NCBI RefSeq assembly: GCF_019966595.1
Contig: NZ_JAINFJ010000011.1
Location: 62,001-126,000, forward strand
Length of the DNA: 64,000 bases
Origin: Oricola indica
Lineage (GTDB): Bacteria; Pseudomonadota; Alphaproteobacteria; Rhizobiales; Rhizobiaceae
Direction of reading: 5' to 3'
The notes beneath the pieces were generated by a model. That model worked only from the letters and a program-made list of their open reading frames with translations, was not told where the DNA came from and made no database searches. The stretch's first letter is position 1; each line of letters opens with the position of its first letter. Positions 16,043 to 24,956 of the stretch are shown here, piece after piece. The position numbers and the translations under genes are program-made.

Positions 16043-18277
16043 TCAGCTTTCGGCGTATTCCGCGAGCGCGCAGAAGACGTGATAGAAGCTCGATGACGGC
16101 ATGTCCGGCGCGGTCACGTGACCCTCCTCGTCGATAGCGTCGTACCACCCGCCGGGCACGGGACCGTTCAGGTAGTACGCGAACAGCACGTCGAACATGC
16201 GGCGGCGCAAGGCGGCGGCGGAACCGAGACCGCGTTTCTCGAAAGCGAGCGCCGCCTTCAGAGCCTCCGTCTGCGGCCAGAGGCGGGCATGCGGCTCGAC
16301 GGCGGAACCGTCCGGCTGCAACCCGTCGGCGGCCGCCCCGGTGGCCGGGTGATGGCCGAAAGTGGCGGCGGTCGCGAAAAGCTGTCGCGCCTTGGCATCG
16401 ACACCCGGAAGGGGCCGATAATCGAGAAAGCGAGAGATCAGCCATGCCCACTCGTAGTGATGGCCGGGCTCGATGCGGGCTTCGGCGGGGGTCTTGCGGC
16501 TGATCGTCCAGTCGGCGTCGAAGAATTCCGACAGCGTGCCGGTGGCGCTGTCGAAGAAATGCCGGTCGAACAGCCTGACCATCGCCTGGGCGCGGTCCAG
16601 GAACTTCTCCTCGCCCGTCGCCTCGTACCACGCCATCATCGCCTCGAGGAAATGCATGTGCGGGTTGGCGCGGCGCGGCAGCTTGCGGCCGTCCGTCTCG
16701 TAGTAGCCGCCATGGGCGTGATCGGCGAGATGCCGGTCCATGTAATCGAGGGTCCAGTCGGCCCATTCGCGCGCTTCGGGCTTTCCGGTGGCGCGGTAGA
16801 GCCAGGCCAGGCCGAACATCACGAAACAGTGGTCGTAGGTGTCGCGGGTTTCGTCGCGCACCGACCCGTCCGGATTGAACAGGTGAATCCAGCCGCCGTC
16901 GCCATGCCAGCCAGTGGTCGTCAGCGTGTGGAAGCAATGCTCCAGCACGCCATCGGCGTCACCCGGCCAGCCCATCAGCTTGGCGCGGGAAAAGCAGTAG
17001 ATCTGGCGCGCCAGCACTCTCAGGCGCTTGGCTTCGTGCGGCGCCGGCTCACCATCGAATGTCAGCGCCTCGTGGACGCCGCCATGGACGCGGTCGATGC
17101 CGTGTTCGGCCCAGTAGGGCAAGGCGGTCTCGAACAGCCACGAGCGAACCGTCGATGGGTGGGTGTCGTCGCCACGCTCCTTGAAGGCCTGCGTGACATT
17201 CTTGACCAGGTGGGTGCAGTCGCGGCGCGTGACGAGGATCTTGTTGTCCTCGGCGACGACCACGAGATCCTCGACACCGGCGATCGCGACCGAGGCGCCA
17301 CGAGCACGAACGAGGTTGTTGGAGGCCTGCACGGTGATGACGTCGCCGGACAACGCGTTGCCCGCGTCGTCCTTGGAGGCGCCCTCATAGAGCTGCGCCC
17401 ATGATCCGAGATCGTCCCAGTCGAACATGGCGGGCACGACGCCGATATTGCCGGCTTGTTCCATGATCGCATAGTCGATGGAAAGTTTCGGCGAGGCGGC
17501 GAAGGCCTCGGGATCGAGCAAAAGTTTCGCGCCGTCGCGAACGCCCTCTTCTACGGCCTTTCGGGCGCAATCCCAGATTTCCGGCTGCAGCCGCGCATAT
17601 TCATCTGCGAGCCGTCCGGCGCGAAACAGGAAAATGCCGGCGTTCCAGAGGAAATCTCCGCTCGCCAGATAGCGTTCGGCGGTGGCGTGATCCGGCTTCT
17701 CGCGGAAGCGGGTGACGCTGAACCCCTCGCCGAGCGGTTCGCCCTTCTCGATATAGCCGTACTGCGTCTCGGCGCGCGACGGCGTGATGCCGATGGTCAT
17801 GATCGCGTCGGTGGCGCGCGCCTGGCGGGCCGCCGCGGCGACGGTCTTCTGGAAACCGGCAACATCGTCGATGCGCGCATCGGACGGCAGAACGATGAGG
17901 AATTCGTCAGGATCGCTTTCGACGATGGCGGCAGCAACGGCCGCCGCCGTGTCGCGGATGCAGGGTTCGAGCACCAGCACGTCCGGGCGAACCGGCGCGC
18001 GGGCGACTTCTTTCTCAAGCGCGTCGCCAAGCGCGGCGGACCCGATGACCCGGACCGGGCGAAACGCGATCTCGTCGACGGCGGGCACCATGCGCTCGAT
18101 CGTGTTGACGAGCAGGCTGCGGTCATTGACCAGGGCGTGGAACTGCTTGGGCTTGTCCTCGCGCGACATCGGCCACAGGCGCGACCCCGCGCCGCCGCAC
18201 AGGATGACCGGCGTGACGGCGACCGTGCCGGCTTTCTTGTTCGCGCGTTCTGAGATGTCGGCTGTTTCCCGGTTCAT
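16043..18277 (-). CDS. fused mannose-1-phosphate guanylyltransferase / AGE-family epimerase-isomerase
   Basis: A 744-residue two-enzyme fusion. Residues about 20-350 are a sugar nucleotidyltransferase (VILCGGAGSRLWPMSREDKP near the start, then KPKQF, FREKPDH, WNAGIFLF and KLSIDYAIME), typical of ManC. Residues about 360-744 are an AGE (N-acylglucosamine 2-epimerase) barrel with repeated helices and RANPHMHFLEAMMAWYEATG, AWLISRFLDY and PQTEALKAAL. Together they could carry out isomerisation to mannose-6-phosphate and GDP-mannose formation for surface polysaccharide. The AGE part replaces the cupin-type isomerase found in many ManC-ManA fusions. AGGG lies seven bases before the ATG. It is monocistronic; the gene upstream (Flp pilin) has its own terminator. 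Confidence 0.87.
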   Translation of the reverse strand: MNRETADISERANKKAGTVAVTPVILCGGAGSRLWPMSREDKPKQFHALVNDRSLLVNTIERMVPAVDEIAFRPVRVIGSAALGDALEKEVARAPVRPDVLVLEPCIRDTAAAVAAAIVESDPDEFLIVLPSDARIDDVAGFQKTVAAAARQARATDAIMTIGITPSRAETQYGYIEKGEPLGEGFSVTRFREKPDHATAERYLASGDFLWNAGIFLFRAGRLADEYARLQPEIWDCARKAVEEGVRDGAKLLLDPEAFAASPKLSIDYAIMEQAGNIGVVPAMFDWDDLGSWAQLYEGASKDDAGNALSGDVITVQASNNLVRARGASVAIAGVEDLVVVAEDNKILVTRRDCTHLVKNVTQAFKERGDDTHPSTVRSWLFETALPYWAEHGIDRVHGGVHEALTFDGEPAPHEAKRLRVLARQIYCFSRAKLMGWPGDADGVLEHCFHTLTTTGWHGDGGWIHLFNPDGSVRDETRDTYDHCFVMFGLAWLYRATGKPEAREWADWTLDYMDRHLADHAHGGYYETDGRKLPRRANPHMHFLEAMMAWYEATGEEKFLDRAQAMVRLFDRHFFDSATGTLSEFFDADWTISRKTPAEARIEPGHHYEWAWLISRFLDYRPLPGVDAKARQLFATAATFGHHPATGAAADGLQPDGSAVEPHARLWPQTEALKAALAFEKRGLGSAAALRRRMFDVLFAYYLNGPVPGGWYDAIDEEGHVTAPDMPSSSFYHVFCALAEYAES

Positions 18278-18340
18278 GGCTAAGCCCTGGATGTCGGTTC
18301 GGGACCGAATTCCCGTCGTCCCTGCCGTGCAAGGGAATCG

Positions 18341-18373
18341 AAAACGGCCTGCCCCCGGTTAGGGGACAGGCCG
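18341..18373 (-). terminator. rho-independent terminator after the Flp pilin gene
   Basis: On the minus strand CGGCCTG-T-CCCC pairs with GGGG-CAGGCCG around a short loop, with one bulge, and is followed by TTTT. It lies 38 bases past the pilin stop and separates it from the fused nucleotidyltransferase gene. Confidence 0.75.
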
Positions 18374-18410
18374 CGATTGTTTGTCAAGTGCCGCCAAAGC
18401 GGCGCGACAC

Positions 18411-18575
18411 TTAGGCGGTCGAGCCGACCTTGGTACCGATAGCGTTGAACTTGGCGTTCAGGCTCGAACCAAGCGTCGTGGCGCCGGTGATGATGGCAAC
18501 GGCGATCAGGGCAGCGATCAGACCGTATTCGATTGCGGTTGCACCGGACTCGTCTTTCATGAAGCGTGCGAACAT
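18411..18575 (-). CDS. Flp/Fap-type pilin
   Basis: A 54-residue type IVb prepilin: a short leader MFARFMKDESG, then the processing site before ATAIEYG with the essential Glu at +5, and a hydrophobic helix (LIAALIAVAIITGATT). TadV/CpaA-type prepilin peptidase should cleave after Gly. AAGGAG is well placed eight bases before the ATG, which favours this start over an in-frame one 24 codons upstream. It is divergent from a CpaC N-domain gene. The Tad motor and outer-membrane genes are not in the window, so the locus is an orphan fragment or satellite of a Tad system elsewhere. Confidence 0.92.
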   Translation of the reverse strand: MFARFMKDESGATAIEYGLIAALIAVAIITGATTLGSSLNAKFNAIGTKVGSTA

Positions 18576-18840
18576 TGTTGAGCTCCTTACTCGTTTACAC
18601 AGCACACCCGTCAACACTCTGCGGGCATTGATCGGATGGCTGGACACTACACGGCTGCTCTTGCCACCCGCTTAAGGAACAGGGTTGCCAAAGCTTTAAC
18701 CCGCCAAACGGGCTTTCATAGTGAACAAATCGTAGCTTTCGGCGGGTGCGTGCGGCGGCGTCCGCGCAGCCCGCTTATGGTTAAATCTTCGTTCATCATT
18801 CGCGGCGATATTGGGGCCCGAGTTTGCAAGGAGTACAGGC

Positions 18841-19317
18841 ATGTTCATGGGCATTCGATCCGGACTGGCCGCAATGGCGGTCGCAGGCGCCCTCCTCAAT
18901 ATGTCGGCCGCTGTCGCCGAAGAGGATTTCCTTGCCATGAACGCCGTTCCCGAGCCCGGCATCCGCGTCGTGCTGAACCATGCCAAGATCGTCAAGCTGT
19001 CTCAGGCGGCAGCGACCGTGATCATCGGCAATCCGGAAATCGCCGACGCGACCGTACGCGACTCACAGACGCTGGTGCTGACGGGACGCGGCTTCGGACA
19101 GACCAACATGGTCATCCTCGACGTCGACGGGAACGCGATCCTCGACGAGCGCATCGCGGTCTCGCGCGAGAACGGGACGGCCCTGCGTATTTACAGGCAG
19201 GCCAATATCGAGACTCTGTCCTGCGAACCCTATTGCGAGAAAGCCTATCTGACGGAAGCCGAGGTGCAGTCCATCCGGGCCGTGCGGCTGGCAAACCGGG
19301 CGAAAGAACAAGACTGA
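18841..19317 (+). CDS. secreted pilus-assembly N-domain protein (CpaC N-terminal domain only)
   Basis: 158 residues with a Sec signal (MFMGIRSGLAAMAVAGALLN, cleaved near SAAVA-EE). The mature part matches the N-terminal domain of the CpaC/RcpA secretin: GIRVVLNHAKIVKLSQAAAT, IIGNPEIADATVRD and VLTGRGFGQTNMVILD. A secretin channel domain is absent; the protein ends after a Cys-x-x-x-Cys segment (CEPYC) and a charged tail. It probably acts in the periplasm with Tad-like components. AAGGAG lies seven bases upstream of the ATG. It is followed, after 114 bases, by two TadE/G-like genes. Confidence 0.85.
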   Translation: MFMGIRSGLAAMAVAGALLNMSAAVAEEDFLAMNAVPEPGIRVVLNHAKIVKLSQAAATVIIGNPEIADATVRDSQTLVLTGRGFGQTNMVILDVDGNAILDERIAVSRENGTALRIYRQANIETLSCEPYCEKAYLTEAEVQSIRAVRLANRAKEQD

Positions 19318-19431
19318 CGGCGATATCGAGATCCGGGCCCGCATTCCGGGCTCCTGCCGTAGCGGCACATTCATATTCTTAGCCGTCGCGACAACGATTC
19401 CTCAATCATTTCGGCCTATTCAGGAACGAGT

Positions 19432-20004
19432 ATGTTCCTCGGGGTCATCATGGCGTCACGCGCGCTCAACACCATTCGGCACCTTGCCGATGCCGTCCGT
19501 GCCTTGCGTCGCGACCAGAGCGGCGCGACAGCGATCGAGTTCGCGATGCTTGCCCTGCCCTTCGCCTTCCTGTCCTTTGCGATCATCGAAACGACGGTCT
19601 CTTTCACCGCGCAACAGGTGGTCAGCAATGCCGTCGACACGATTTCGCGCGAAATCCGGACCGGCCAGCTGACGCTCGCCAACACGACAAAGAGCCAGTT
19701 CGGCCAGAAGATCTGCGACGAGATTTCCGTCATGTCGGGCAGCAAGTGCAGCGGTCTCGTCTGGGACCTGCAGTCCTACAACAGCTTCGCGGAAGTGCCC
19801 AAGGAAATCCCGCATGACGGCAATGGCGACATCGATACGACCGGGTTCAAATACGATCCCGGCATGGAAAACTCGATCGTCTCGCTGCGCGTCTTCTACA
19901 AATGGCCGGTACTGATCGATGTGATGCAATCCTCCATGTCCAACCTGCCGGACGGCAAGACGCTGCTCTATGCCTCCGTGACCTGGCAAAACGAGCCATT
20001 CTAG
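19432..20004 (+). CDS. TadE/TadG-family pseudopilin-like protein
   Basis: 190 residues. After a basic N-terminus, RRDQSGATAIEFAMLALPFA gives the TadE signature: a Gly before ATAIEF, the prepilin-like cleavage site, then one hydrophobic helix and an extracytoplasmic domain with the Cys-containing stretch KICDEISVMSGSKCSGL. Such minor pseudopilins help Flp pilus assembly. An internal ATG at 19450 is an alternative start. It is followed by a paralogue eight bases downstream, so they are co-transcribed. Confidence 0.87.
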   Translation: MFLGVIMASRALNTIRHLADAVRALRRDQSGATAIEFAMLALPFAFLSFAIIETTVSFTAQQVVSNAVDTISREIRTGQLTLANTTKSQFGQKICDEISVMSGSKCSGLVWDLQSYNSFAEVPKEIPHDGNGDIDTTGFKYDPGMENSIVSLRVFYKWPVLIDVMQSSMSNLPDGKTLLYASVTWQNEPF

Positions 20005-20012
20005 GACATGCG

Positions 20013-20618
20013 ATGATGACAAAGACCCGCAGCCTCATCGCGAAATTCCGCCGCTTTACCGCAAACCGGCGCGGCGCGGCCGCGATCGAATTCGCGCTCG
20101 TCGTTCCGATGATGCTGGTGATGTATCTCGGCACGCTGGAGATTTCGGGCGCCGTCTCGATCAACAAGAAGGTGTCGCGTATCGCCGCCACGGTGGCCGA
20201 CCTCGTGACCCAGCAGACGGAAACCAACAAGACCGACCTGAAGGGCATGCTGGAAATCGGCGAGTCGCTTCTGTTTCCCTATACCGCCGAGAAGCCTAGG
20301 ATCACGATCACCGCGATCAATGTGAACTCCTCCTATCCGACCGGCGGCAAGGTTGCCTGGGCGCGGCGCTACAACAAGGGCACGTTCGACGACGCCGGTC
20401 TGAACAAAAACCAGAACACCTGGGTTCCCGACGACCTGCGCATCGACGGCACGTTTCTGGTGCGCGTTGACGCGGAACTCGACTATGTCCCGATCGTTCA
20501 CTGGCTGATCGGCGATACGACGGGCAAGTTGAAAGACGGCGTCGGCGTGATCGAGATGAGCGAACGCTATTTCCTGCGCCCGCGTCTCGGCGCGTCCATT
20601 CCCTGCACCAACTGCTGA
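20013..20618 (+). CDS. TadE/TadG-family pseudopilin-like protein (second copy)
   Basis: 201 residues. NRRGAAAIEFALVVPMMLVM is the TadE/G segment with processing after Gly, and the rest is a periplasmic domain ending in a CTNC motif. Low but visible similarity in layout to the preceding gene suggests a TadE-TadF/G pair. The start MMTKTRSL has AGGA seven bases upstream. It ends the Tad-like group; deoB begins 129 bases later after a spacer that includes the 14-bp palindrome CGGCCGATCGGCCG (20702-20715). Confidence 0.87.
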   Translation: MMTKTRSLIAKFRRFTANRRGAAAIEFALVVPMMLVMYLGTLEISGAVSINKKVSRIAATVADLVTQQTETNKTDLKGMLEIGESLLFPYTAEKPRITITAINVNSSYPTGGKVAWARRYNKGTFDDAGLNKNQNTWVPDDLRIDGTFLVRVDAELDYVPIVHWLIGDTTGKLKDGVGVIEMSERYFLRPRLGASIPCTNC

Positions 20619-20747
20619 ACCTCGCGCCGGTGCGCCGGTGCGACAGGCTAGATCCCTCACCTTGTTTCCGCCGATTGGCGATGCCATCTTCCGTGTCCGA
20701 CCGGCCGATCGGCCGCATCCGGCAATGCAATCTGGCAGGCTGATCTC

Positions 20748-21986
20748 ATGAAGCGCGCATTTCTCTTCGTCCTCGATTCCGTCGGCATCGGCGGTGCCAA
20801 CGACGCCGAGGCTTTCGGCGACACGGGATCGAACACGGTCGGGCACATCATGGAGCGCGCCGCGCACGGCGAGGCCGACGAAGCGGGCCTGCGCGAAGGC
20901 CCGCTGAAACTGCCCAATCTGGCGGCGCTCGGCCTTTTCCACGCGCTCGACGCGGCCTCGGGACATCCGCTGGCCGAAGCTTCCAAGGCGCCAACCGTCA
21001 CAGGTTTCTGGGGCGCGGCGGACGAAGTGTCGAACGGCAAGGACACGCCCTCCGGCCACTGGGAGATCGCCGGCGTGCCGGTGCGCTTCGACTGGGGCTA
21101 TTTTCCCGACGAGATTCCCTGCTTCCCGCAGGACCTGCTCGACACGATCTACAAGGAAGCGGGCCTTAAGGGTTCACTCGGCAACAAGCATGCCTCGGGC
21201 ACGGAGATCATCGCCGAGCTCGGCGAGGAGCATGTGAAGACAGGGCTGCCGATCTTCTACACGTCCGCCGATTCCGTCTTCCAGATCGCCGCGCACGAGG
21301 AAGCCTTCGGCCTGCAGCGTCTCTATGAACTGTGCGAAATGGTGCGCACCCATGTCGATGCGCTGAATATCGGCCGCGTGATCGCGCGCCCCTTCCTCGG
21401 AAGCAGCGCGGAGGATTTCGAGCGAACCGGCAATCGGCGCGACTATTCCGTCCTGCCGCCGGAACCGACGCTTCTCGACCGGCTGACCGATGCGGGCGGG
21501 CGCGTGCTCGCTGTCGGCAAGATCGGCGACATCTTCGCCCATCAGGGCATTACCAAGCTGCGCAAGGCGACCGGCAACATGGCGCTGCTCGATGCGACGC
21601 TGGAAACGATGGACGAGGCGGGCGACCGCGACCTCGTCTTCACCAATTTCGTGGATTTCGACATGCTCTACGGCCATCGGCGCAATGTCGCCGGTTATGC
21701 CGCTGCGCTGGAGGCATTCGACCGGCGGCTGCCGGAACTGACGGCGAAGCTGCGGGACGGCGACCTGATGATGATCACCGCCGACCATGGCTGCGATCCG
21801 ACATGGCGCGGCACGGACCACACCCGCGAACGCGTGCCGATCATCGGCACGGGGCCGGGATTGCAGCCCGGGACGATCGGTGTCCGGCCGAGCTATGCCG
21901 ACATGGGCGAAACCATCGCCGAACATCTCGGTCTCGCCGCCGGACCGCACGGGACATCGTTCCTCTCCACCATCGCCGATGCCTGA
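20748..21986 (+). CDS. deoB: phosphopentomutase
   Basis: A 412-residue cytosolic enzyme interconverting ribose/deoxyribose 1-phosphate and 5-phosphate in nucleoside salvage. It belongs to the alkaline-phosphatase-like metalloenzyme superfamily. The N-terminal [20 protein letters not shown] (metal Asp), [10 protein letters not shown] (phosphorylated Thr region), the internal [15 protein letters not shown] and the C-terminal [17 protein letters not shown] (metal His/Asp) are all present. Length matches the family. Its last 8 bases overlap the start of mutM, so the two are coupled. Confidence 0.95.
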   Translation: MKRAFLFVLDSVGIGGANDAEAFGDTGSNTVGHIMERAAHGEADEAGLREGPLKLPNLAALGLFHALDAASGHPLAEASKAPTVTGFWGAADEVSNGKDTPSGHWEIAGVPVRFDWGYFPDEIPCFPQDLLDTIYKEAGLKGSLGNKHASGTEIIAELGEEHVKTGLPIFYTSADSVFQIAAHEEAFGLQRLYELCEMVRTHVDALNIGRVIARPFLGSSAEDFERTGNRRDYSVLPPEPTLLDRLTDAGGRVLAVGKIGDIFAHQGITKLRKATGNMALLDATLETMDEAGDRDLVFTNFVDFDMLYGHRRNVAGYAAALEAFDRRLPELTAKLRDGDLMMITADHGCDPTWRGTDHTRERVPIIGTGPGLQPGTIGVRPSYADMGETIAEHLGLAAGPHGTSFLSTIADA

Positions 21987-22872
21987 ACTGCCGGAGGTCG
22001 AGACCGTTCGGCGCGGCCTGCAGCCGGCTATGGAAGGCGCGCGCATCGGCGATGTCGAGTTGCGGCGGCCCGATCTTCGCTTTCCGCTGCCTGAGGGGAT
22101 GAAAGCGGCGCTGGAAGGCCGGCGGATCGTCGCGCTCGGGCGGCGCGCAAAATATCTCACCGTCGAGCTGGACGACCGGAGCGTGCTCGTCTGTCATCTC
22201 GGCATGTCCGGCTCCTTTCGCATCGAGACAGACGACGGGGCCGCGATGCCGGGGGACTTCCACCATGCGCGCGGCAAGCTGGCGGCGCATGATCACGTGG
22301 TCTTCCATCTCGCGCGCGCTGACGGTGCGGCGTGCCGCGTGATCTACAACGATCCGCGCCGCTTCGGCTTCATGTTCCTGACCGACCGAAACGGCATGGC
22401 GGAGCATCCGCATCTGAAAAATCTCGGGCTGGAGCCGACGGGAAACGCGCTGGATGGCGCGGCGCTGGCGCGGATGCTGGCCGGTCGCCGGACACCGCTG
22501 AAGGCGGCCCTGCTCGACCAAAGCGCGATCGCCGGTCTCGGCAACATCTATGTATGCGAGGCGCTGTGGCGCGCCGGACTGTCGCCCAAACGCGCGGCAG
22601 GCACGCTGGTGCGCCGCGACGGGACGCCGACGCAACGCTGCATACGCCTGGCCGATGCGATCCGCGCGGTCATCGCCGACGCCATCGCCGCCGGCGGATC
22701 GTCGCTCAGGGACTATATGCAGGCCGACGGAACTCTCGGCTATTTCCAGCATTCCTTCGCCGTGTACGACCGTGAAGGCGAAATCTGCCGCAGCGACGGA
22801 TGCGGCGGGACGATACGCCGCATCGTCCAATCGGGGCGCTCGACTTTCTACTGTCCGGCGTGCCAGAAGTAG
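21979..22872 (+). CDS. mutM: formamidopyrimidine-DNA glycosylase
   Basis: 297 residues. The start is fixed by the catalytic Pro2-Glu3 ([16 protein letters not shown]). A conserved Lys in the LGRRAKY turn, the H2TH region ([20 protein letters not shown]) and the C-terminal zinc finger ([10 protein letters not shown] with FYCPACQK) complete the Fpg family. It removes 8-oxoguanine and formamidopyrimidines and nicks the AP site. The overlap with deoB and the following enoyl-CoA hydratase reproduce the order seen in many rhizobia. Confidence 0.96.
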   Translation: MPELPEVETVRRGLQPAMEGARIGDVELRRPDLRFPLPEGMKAALEGRRIVALGRRAKYLTVELDDRSVLVCHLGMSGSFRIETDDGAAMPGDFHHARGKLAAHDHVVFHLARADGAACRVIYNDPRRFGFMFLTDRNGMAEHPHLKNLGLEPTGNALDGAALARMLAGRRTPLKAALLDQSAIAGLGNIYVCEALWRAGLSPKRAAGTLVRRDGTPTQRCIRLADAIRAVIADAIAAGGSSLRDYMQADGTLGYFQHSFAVYDREGEICRSDGCGGTIRRIVQSGRSTFYCPACQK

Positions 22873-22906
22873 CCGGTCCAACGGCATGTCGAACGGGGAG
22901 ACGAAG

Positions 22907-23680
22907 ATGGCCTACGACACGATCCTGACAGAGAAACGCGGCGATGTGGCCCTGATCACGCTGAACCGGCCCGACGCGCTGAATGCGCTGAACTCGAAGC
23001 TCCTGGAAGAATTGCTCGACGCGGTCGGCAAATACGACAAGGACGCCAAGATCGGCGCGATGGTGATCACGGGATCGGCCAAGGCCTTCGCCGCCGGCGT
23101 CGACATCAAGGAAATGCAGTCCCACACCTATGTCGACGTCTATATGGGCGACTTCATCTCGGGTTGGGACCGGTTCGCGGCGACCCGCAAGCCGATCATC
23201 GCGGCCGTCTCCGGCTATGCGCTGGGCGGCGGATGCGAACTGGCGATGATGTGCGACTTCATCATTGCCGGCGAGGGCGCGAAATTCGGCCAGCCGGAAA
23301 TCACACTCGGCGTCATGCCGGGCATGGGCGGCACGCAGCGCCTCACCCGGGCCATCGGCAAGGCCAAGGCGATGGAAATGTGCCTGACCGGTCGGCTGAT
23401 GAACGCCGCCGAGGCGGAGAGCTCCGGCCTCGTGGCGCGGGTCGTGCCCGATCACGATGTCATCGAGGAAGCGATGCGCGCCGCCGGCAAGATCGCCTCC
23501 TTCTCCGCGCCGGTCGTTCTGATGACCAAGGAAACGGTCAACAGGTCGTTCGAAACGACGCTCGCCGAAGGGCTTCGCTTCGAGCGGCGGGTCTTCCATT
23601 CGATGTTTTCGCTGGAGGACCAGAAAGAGGGCATGGCCGCCTTCGCGGAGAAGCGTTCGCCGAGCTTCAAGAACCGTTGA
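22907..23680 (+). CDS. enoyl-CoA hydratase
   Basis: A 257-residue crotonase-family enzyme of beta-oxidation. [15 protein letters not shown] is the CoA/oxyanion region, [14 protein letters not shown] holds the first catalytic Glu region, and [17 protein letters not shown] carries the second oxyanion-hole and catalytic residues, as in short-chain hydratases. [12 protein letters not shown] follows GGAG by 7 bases; an in-frame start seven codons upstream is less likely. The rpsT promoter overlaps its last codons. Confidence 0.92.
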   Translation: MAYDTILTEKRGDVALITLNRPDALNALNSKLLEELLDAVGKYDKDAKIGAMVITGSAKAFAAGVDIKEMQSHTYVDVYMGDFISGWDRFAATRKPIIAAVSGYALGGGCELAMMCDFIIAGEGAKFGQPEITLGVMPGMGGTQRLTRAIGKAKAMEMCLTGRLMNAAEAESSGLVARVVPDHDVIEEAMRAAGKIASFSAPVVLMTKETVNRSFETTLAEGLRFERRVFHSMFSLEDQKEGMAAFAEKRSPSFKNR

Positions 23681-23705
23681 CGACCCGGTGATTTGCGCGT
23701 ATAGA
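23677..23705 (+). promoter_or_regulatory. rpsT promoter
   Basis: TTGACG (23677-23682) and TATAGA (23700-23705) are 17 bases apart, the best -35/-10 pair in the window. The -35 overlaps the stop codon of the enoyl-CoA hydratase gene. The start of transcription near 23712 would give a leader of about 90 bases before rpsT. Confidence 0.75.
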
Positions 23706-23804
23706 CCGCGCACCTTGGCGGCCAACCGGTCGCCATTACGTTTTTAGCTGCCCTGACTGGCGCCAACGCCGCCGCGGGGACCCGGAAAAAAGAAAGAGGA
23801 CACC

Positions 23805-24071
23805 ATGGCCAATACAGTCTCGGCCAAGAAGGCGACGCGCAAGATCGCACGCCGCACCGCGGTGAACACGAACCGCCGCTCCCGCATCCGCTCCTTCATG
23901 CGCAAGGTCGAGGAAGCGATCGCAGCCGGCGACGCCAAGGCGGCAAGCGACGCGCTGAAAGCCGCGCAGCCGGAGATCATGCGTGCCGCTTCCAAGGGCG
24001 TGCTGCACAAGAATACGGCGTCGCGCAAGATCTCGCGCCTGGCGTCTCGCGTGAAGGCGATTGCAAGCTGA
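23805..24071 (+). CDS. rpsT: 30S ribosomal protein S20
   Basis: 88 residues, highly basic and Ala-rich, with the S20 pattern [39 protein letters not shown] and the C-terminal [20 protein letters not shown]. It binds 16S rRNA early in 30S assembly. AGAGGA precedes the ATG. It is flanked by its own promoter and a strong terminator, so it is monocistronic, and it lies directly before dnaA as in most Hyphomicrobiales. Confidence 0.97.
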   Translation: MANTVSAKKATRKIARRTAVNTNRRSRIRSFMRKVEEAIAAGDAKAASDALKAAQPEIMRAASKGVLHKNTASRKISRLASRVKAIAS

Positions 24072-24101
24072 TTTCCATTAGCTGGCAAAATGATTTTTTC
24101 G

Positions 24102-24125
24102 AGCCCGGCCCTGCCGGGCTTTTTT
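24102..24125 (+). terminator. rho-independent terminator of rpsT
   Basis: AGCCCGGC and GCCGGGCT form a perfect 8-bp stem with a CCT loop, followed directly by TTTTT. It lies 30 bases past the rpsT stop. Confidence 0.92.
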
Positions 24126-24302
24126 GTTGCCGGGCGGCGAGAAGCCACCATTTGTGGAAACCGAGTTTTGCGTTCTGGCGCAAAGCCTTAGGCGGCGACG
24201 CCCACATGAACAGGATCGCGACGGATGTCGCGAAACTGTCGCCTGATTTTCGGTCGTTTTAAAAAAACAAATAATTACAATAACTTATAATCGCATCCTC
24301 CA

Positions 24303-24311
24303 CGTGGATAA
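24303..24311 (-). promoter_or_regulatory. DnaA-box-like site
   Basis: TTATCCACG on the minus strand matches the consensus TTATCCACA at 8 of 9 positions, next to the AT-rich block. A second, weak match (GATTCCACA) follows at about 24317-24325. One good site is not enough to call an origin, but it fits autoregulation of dnaA. Confidence 0.4.
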
Positions 24312-24320
24312 CCCCATGTG

Positions 24321-24446
24321 GAATCCCTCTCCCAAAATCTTACGATGAGAAATAATTAAAAAATTAGATTCCCGACGGGGGCTCTCCGGAGCCAAAATCT
24401 AAAGTCGTGGAATCACAATTGTTTAGGTTTACACAAGGCTCGAATC
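24321..24446. promoter_or_regulatory. cluster of four GANTC (CcrM methylation) sites
   Basis: GANTC occurs at 24321, 24367, 24410 and 24442, and once more at 24783. About one per 256 bases is expected by chance. CcrM methylates GANTC in alphaproteobacteria, and in Caulobacter the methylation state of the dnaA promoter affects its expression. The functional link here is an inference from position. Confidence 0.5.
24364..24402. repeat. nested inverted repeat upstream of dnaA
   Basis: Outer arms TTAGATT (24364-24370) and AATCTAA (24396-24402) are perfect complements. Inside them GGCTC (24380-24384) pairs with GAGCC (24389-24393). The left outer arm overlaps a GANTC site. It is not followed by a T-run, so it is unlikely to be a terminator. 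Confidence 0.45.
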
Positions 24447-24503
24447 GCATCAGCCGACGTCCGATTTGGTCCGCTTTGGAGATTAAAAATCGGTAAACAC
24501 GAC

Positions 24504-24532
24504 TTGCTTTCGCATGCCGCTTTTCGCTATCT
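24504..24532 (+). promoter_or_regulatory. predicted dnaA promoter
   Basis: TTGCTT (24504-24509) and CTATCT (24527-24532) are 17 bases apart and resemble the alphaproteobacterial housekeeping consensus. This would give a dnaA leader of about 415 bases containing a 7-bp hairpin. Confidence 0.45.
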
Positions 24533-24633
24533 TGAGGCCATCAGACAAGACGCTCAAACAGACGTCGGCGCGCTTCTCCGCAGGGTTCTTTTTTCGGGAT
24601 CCAGGGCGCGAAGACGGCAGGGTTTTGTCTAAC

Positions 24634-24652
24634 GACAGGCACTTCGCCTGTC
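24634..24652 (+). repeat. hairpin in the dnaA leader
   Basis: GACAGGC and GCCTGTC pair perfectly around the loop ACTTC. It lies in the middle of the long predicted 5' leader. There is no T-run, so a role in mRNA stability or translation is possible but unproven. Confidence 0.35.
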
Positions 24653-24956
24653 ACTCCAAACGAGAACGAGAACAGCCTCGGGGACCGTCGGTTTCGCGAC
24701 CGGTGAACGGTGGGGCTATGCCGTGGGGGCGCCGGGCAAGAGATAGACGACCGACAGTGGCTATTCCGCGACGGGCAACGCGGAATCGACGACCACACCC
24801 AACACATACCGATGAATACTGGCGACAGAGAGAGGGTCGATGAGATACGATAGCGGGCGCATCAGCGGACGGAACGAGGGACCGGCCAGCATACCAGCAA
24901 TAATGATTGGAAAACGCGCAACACAATCGGCCTCGACTTCGATCAAGGGGGAAATT

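Larger units (their letters stand above)
24126..24956. other. long intergenic region upstream of dnaA
   Basis: About 830 bases with no credible gene. It holds two AT-rich stretches (about 24256-24292 and 24350-24370), a cluster of GANTC sites, one good DnaA-box match, a nested inverted repeat, a predicted promoter near 24504 and a leader of about 420 bases up to the TTG start of dnaA. It could be a dnaA control region or part of an origin. In relatives such as Sinorhizobium and Caulobacter the origin lies near hemE, so an origin here is not assumed. Confidence 0.6.

Noticed and set aside
20702-20715. 14-bp palindrome CGGCCGATCGGCCG before deoB
   Set aside because: A single GC-only palindrome in GC-rich DNA is not surprising, and no partner site or regulator supports an operator.
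24126-24956. Chromosomal origin of replication
   Set aside because: AT-rich blocks and one good DnaA box are present, but a true cluster of DnaA boxes is not seen, and in related genera the origin is elsewhere. Whole-chromosome GC skew would be needed.
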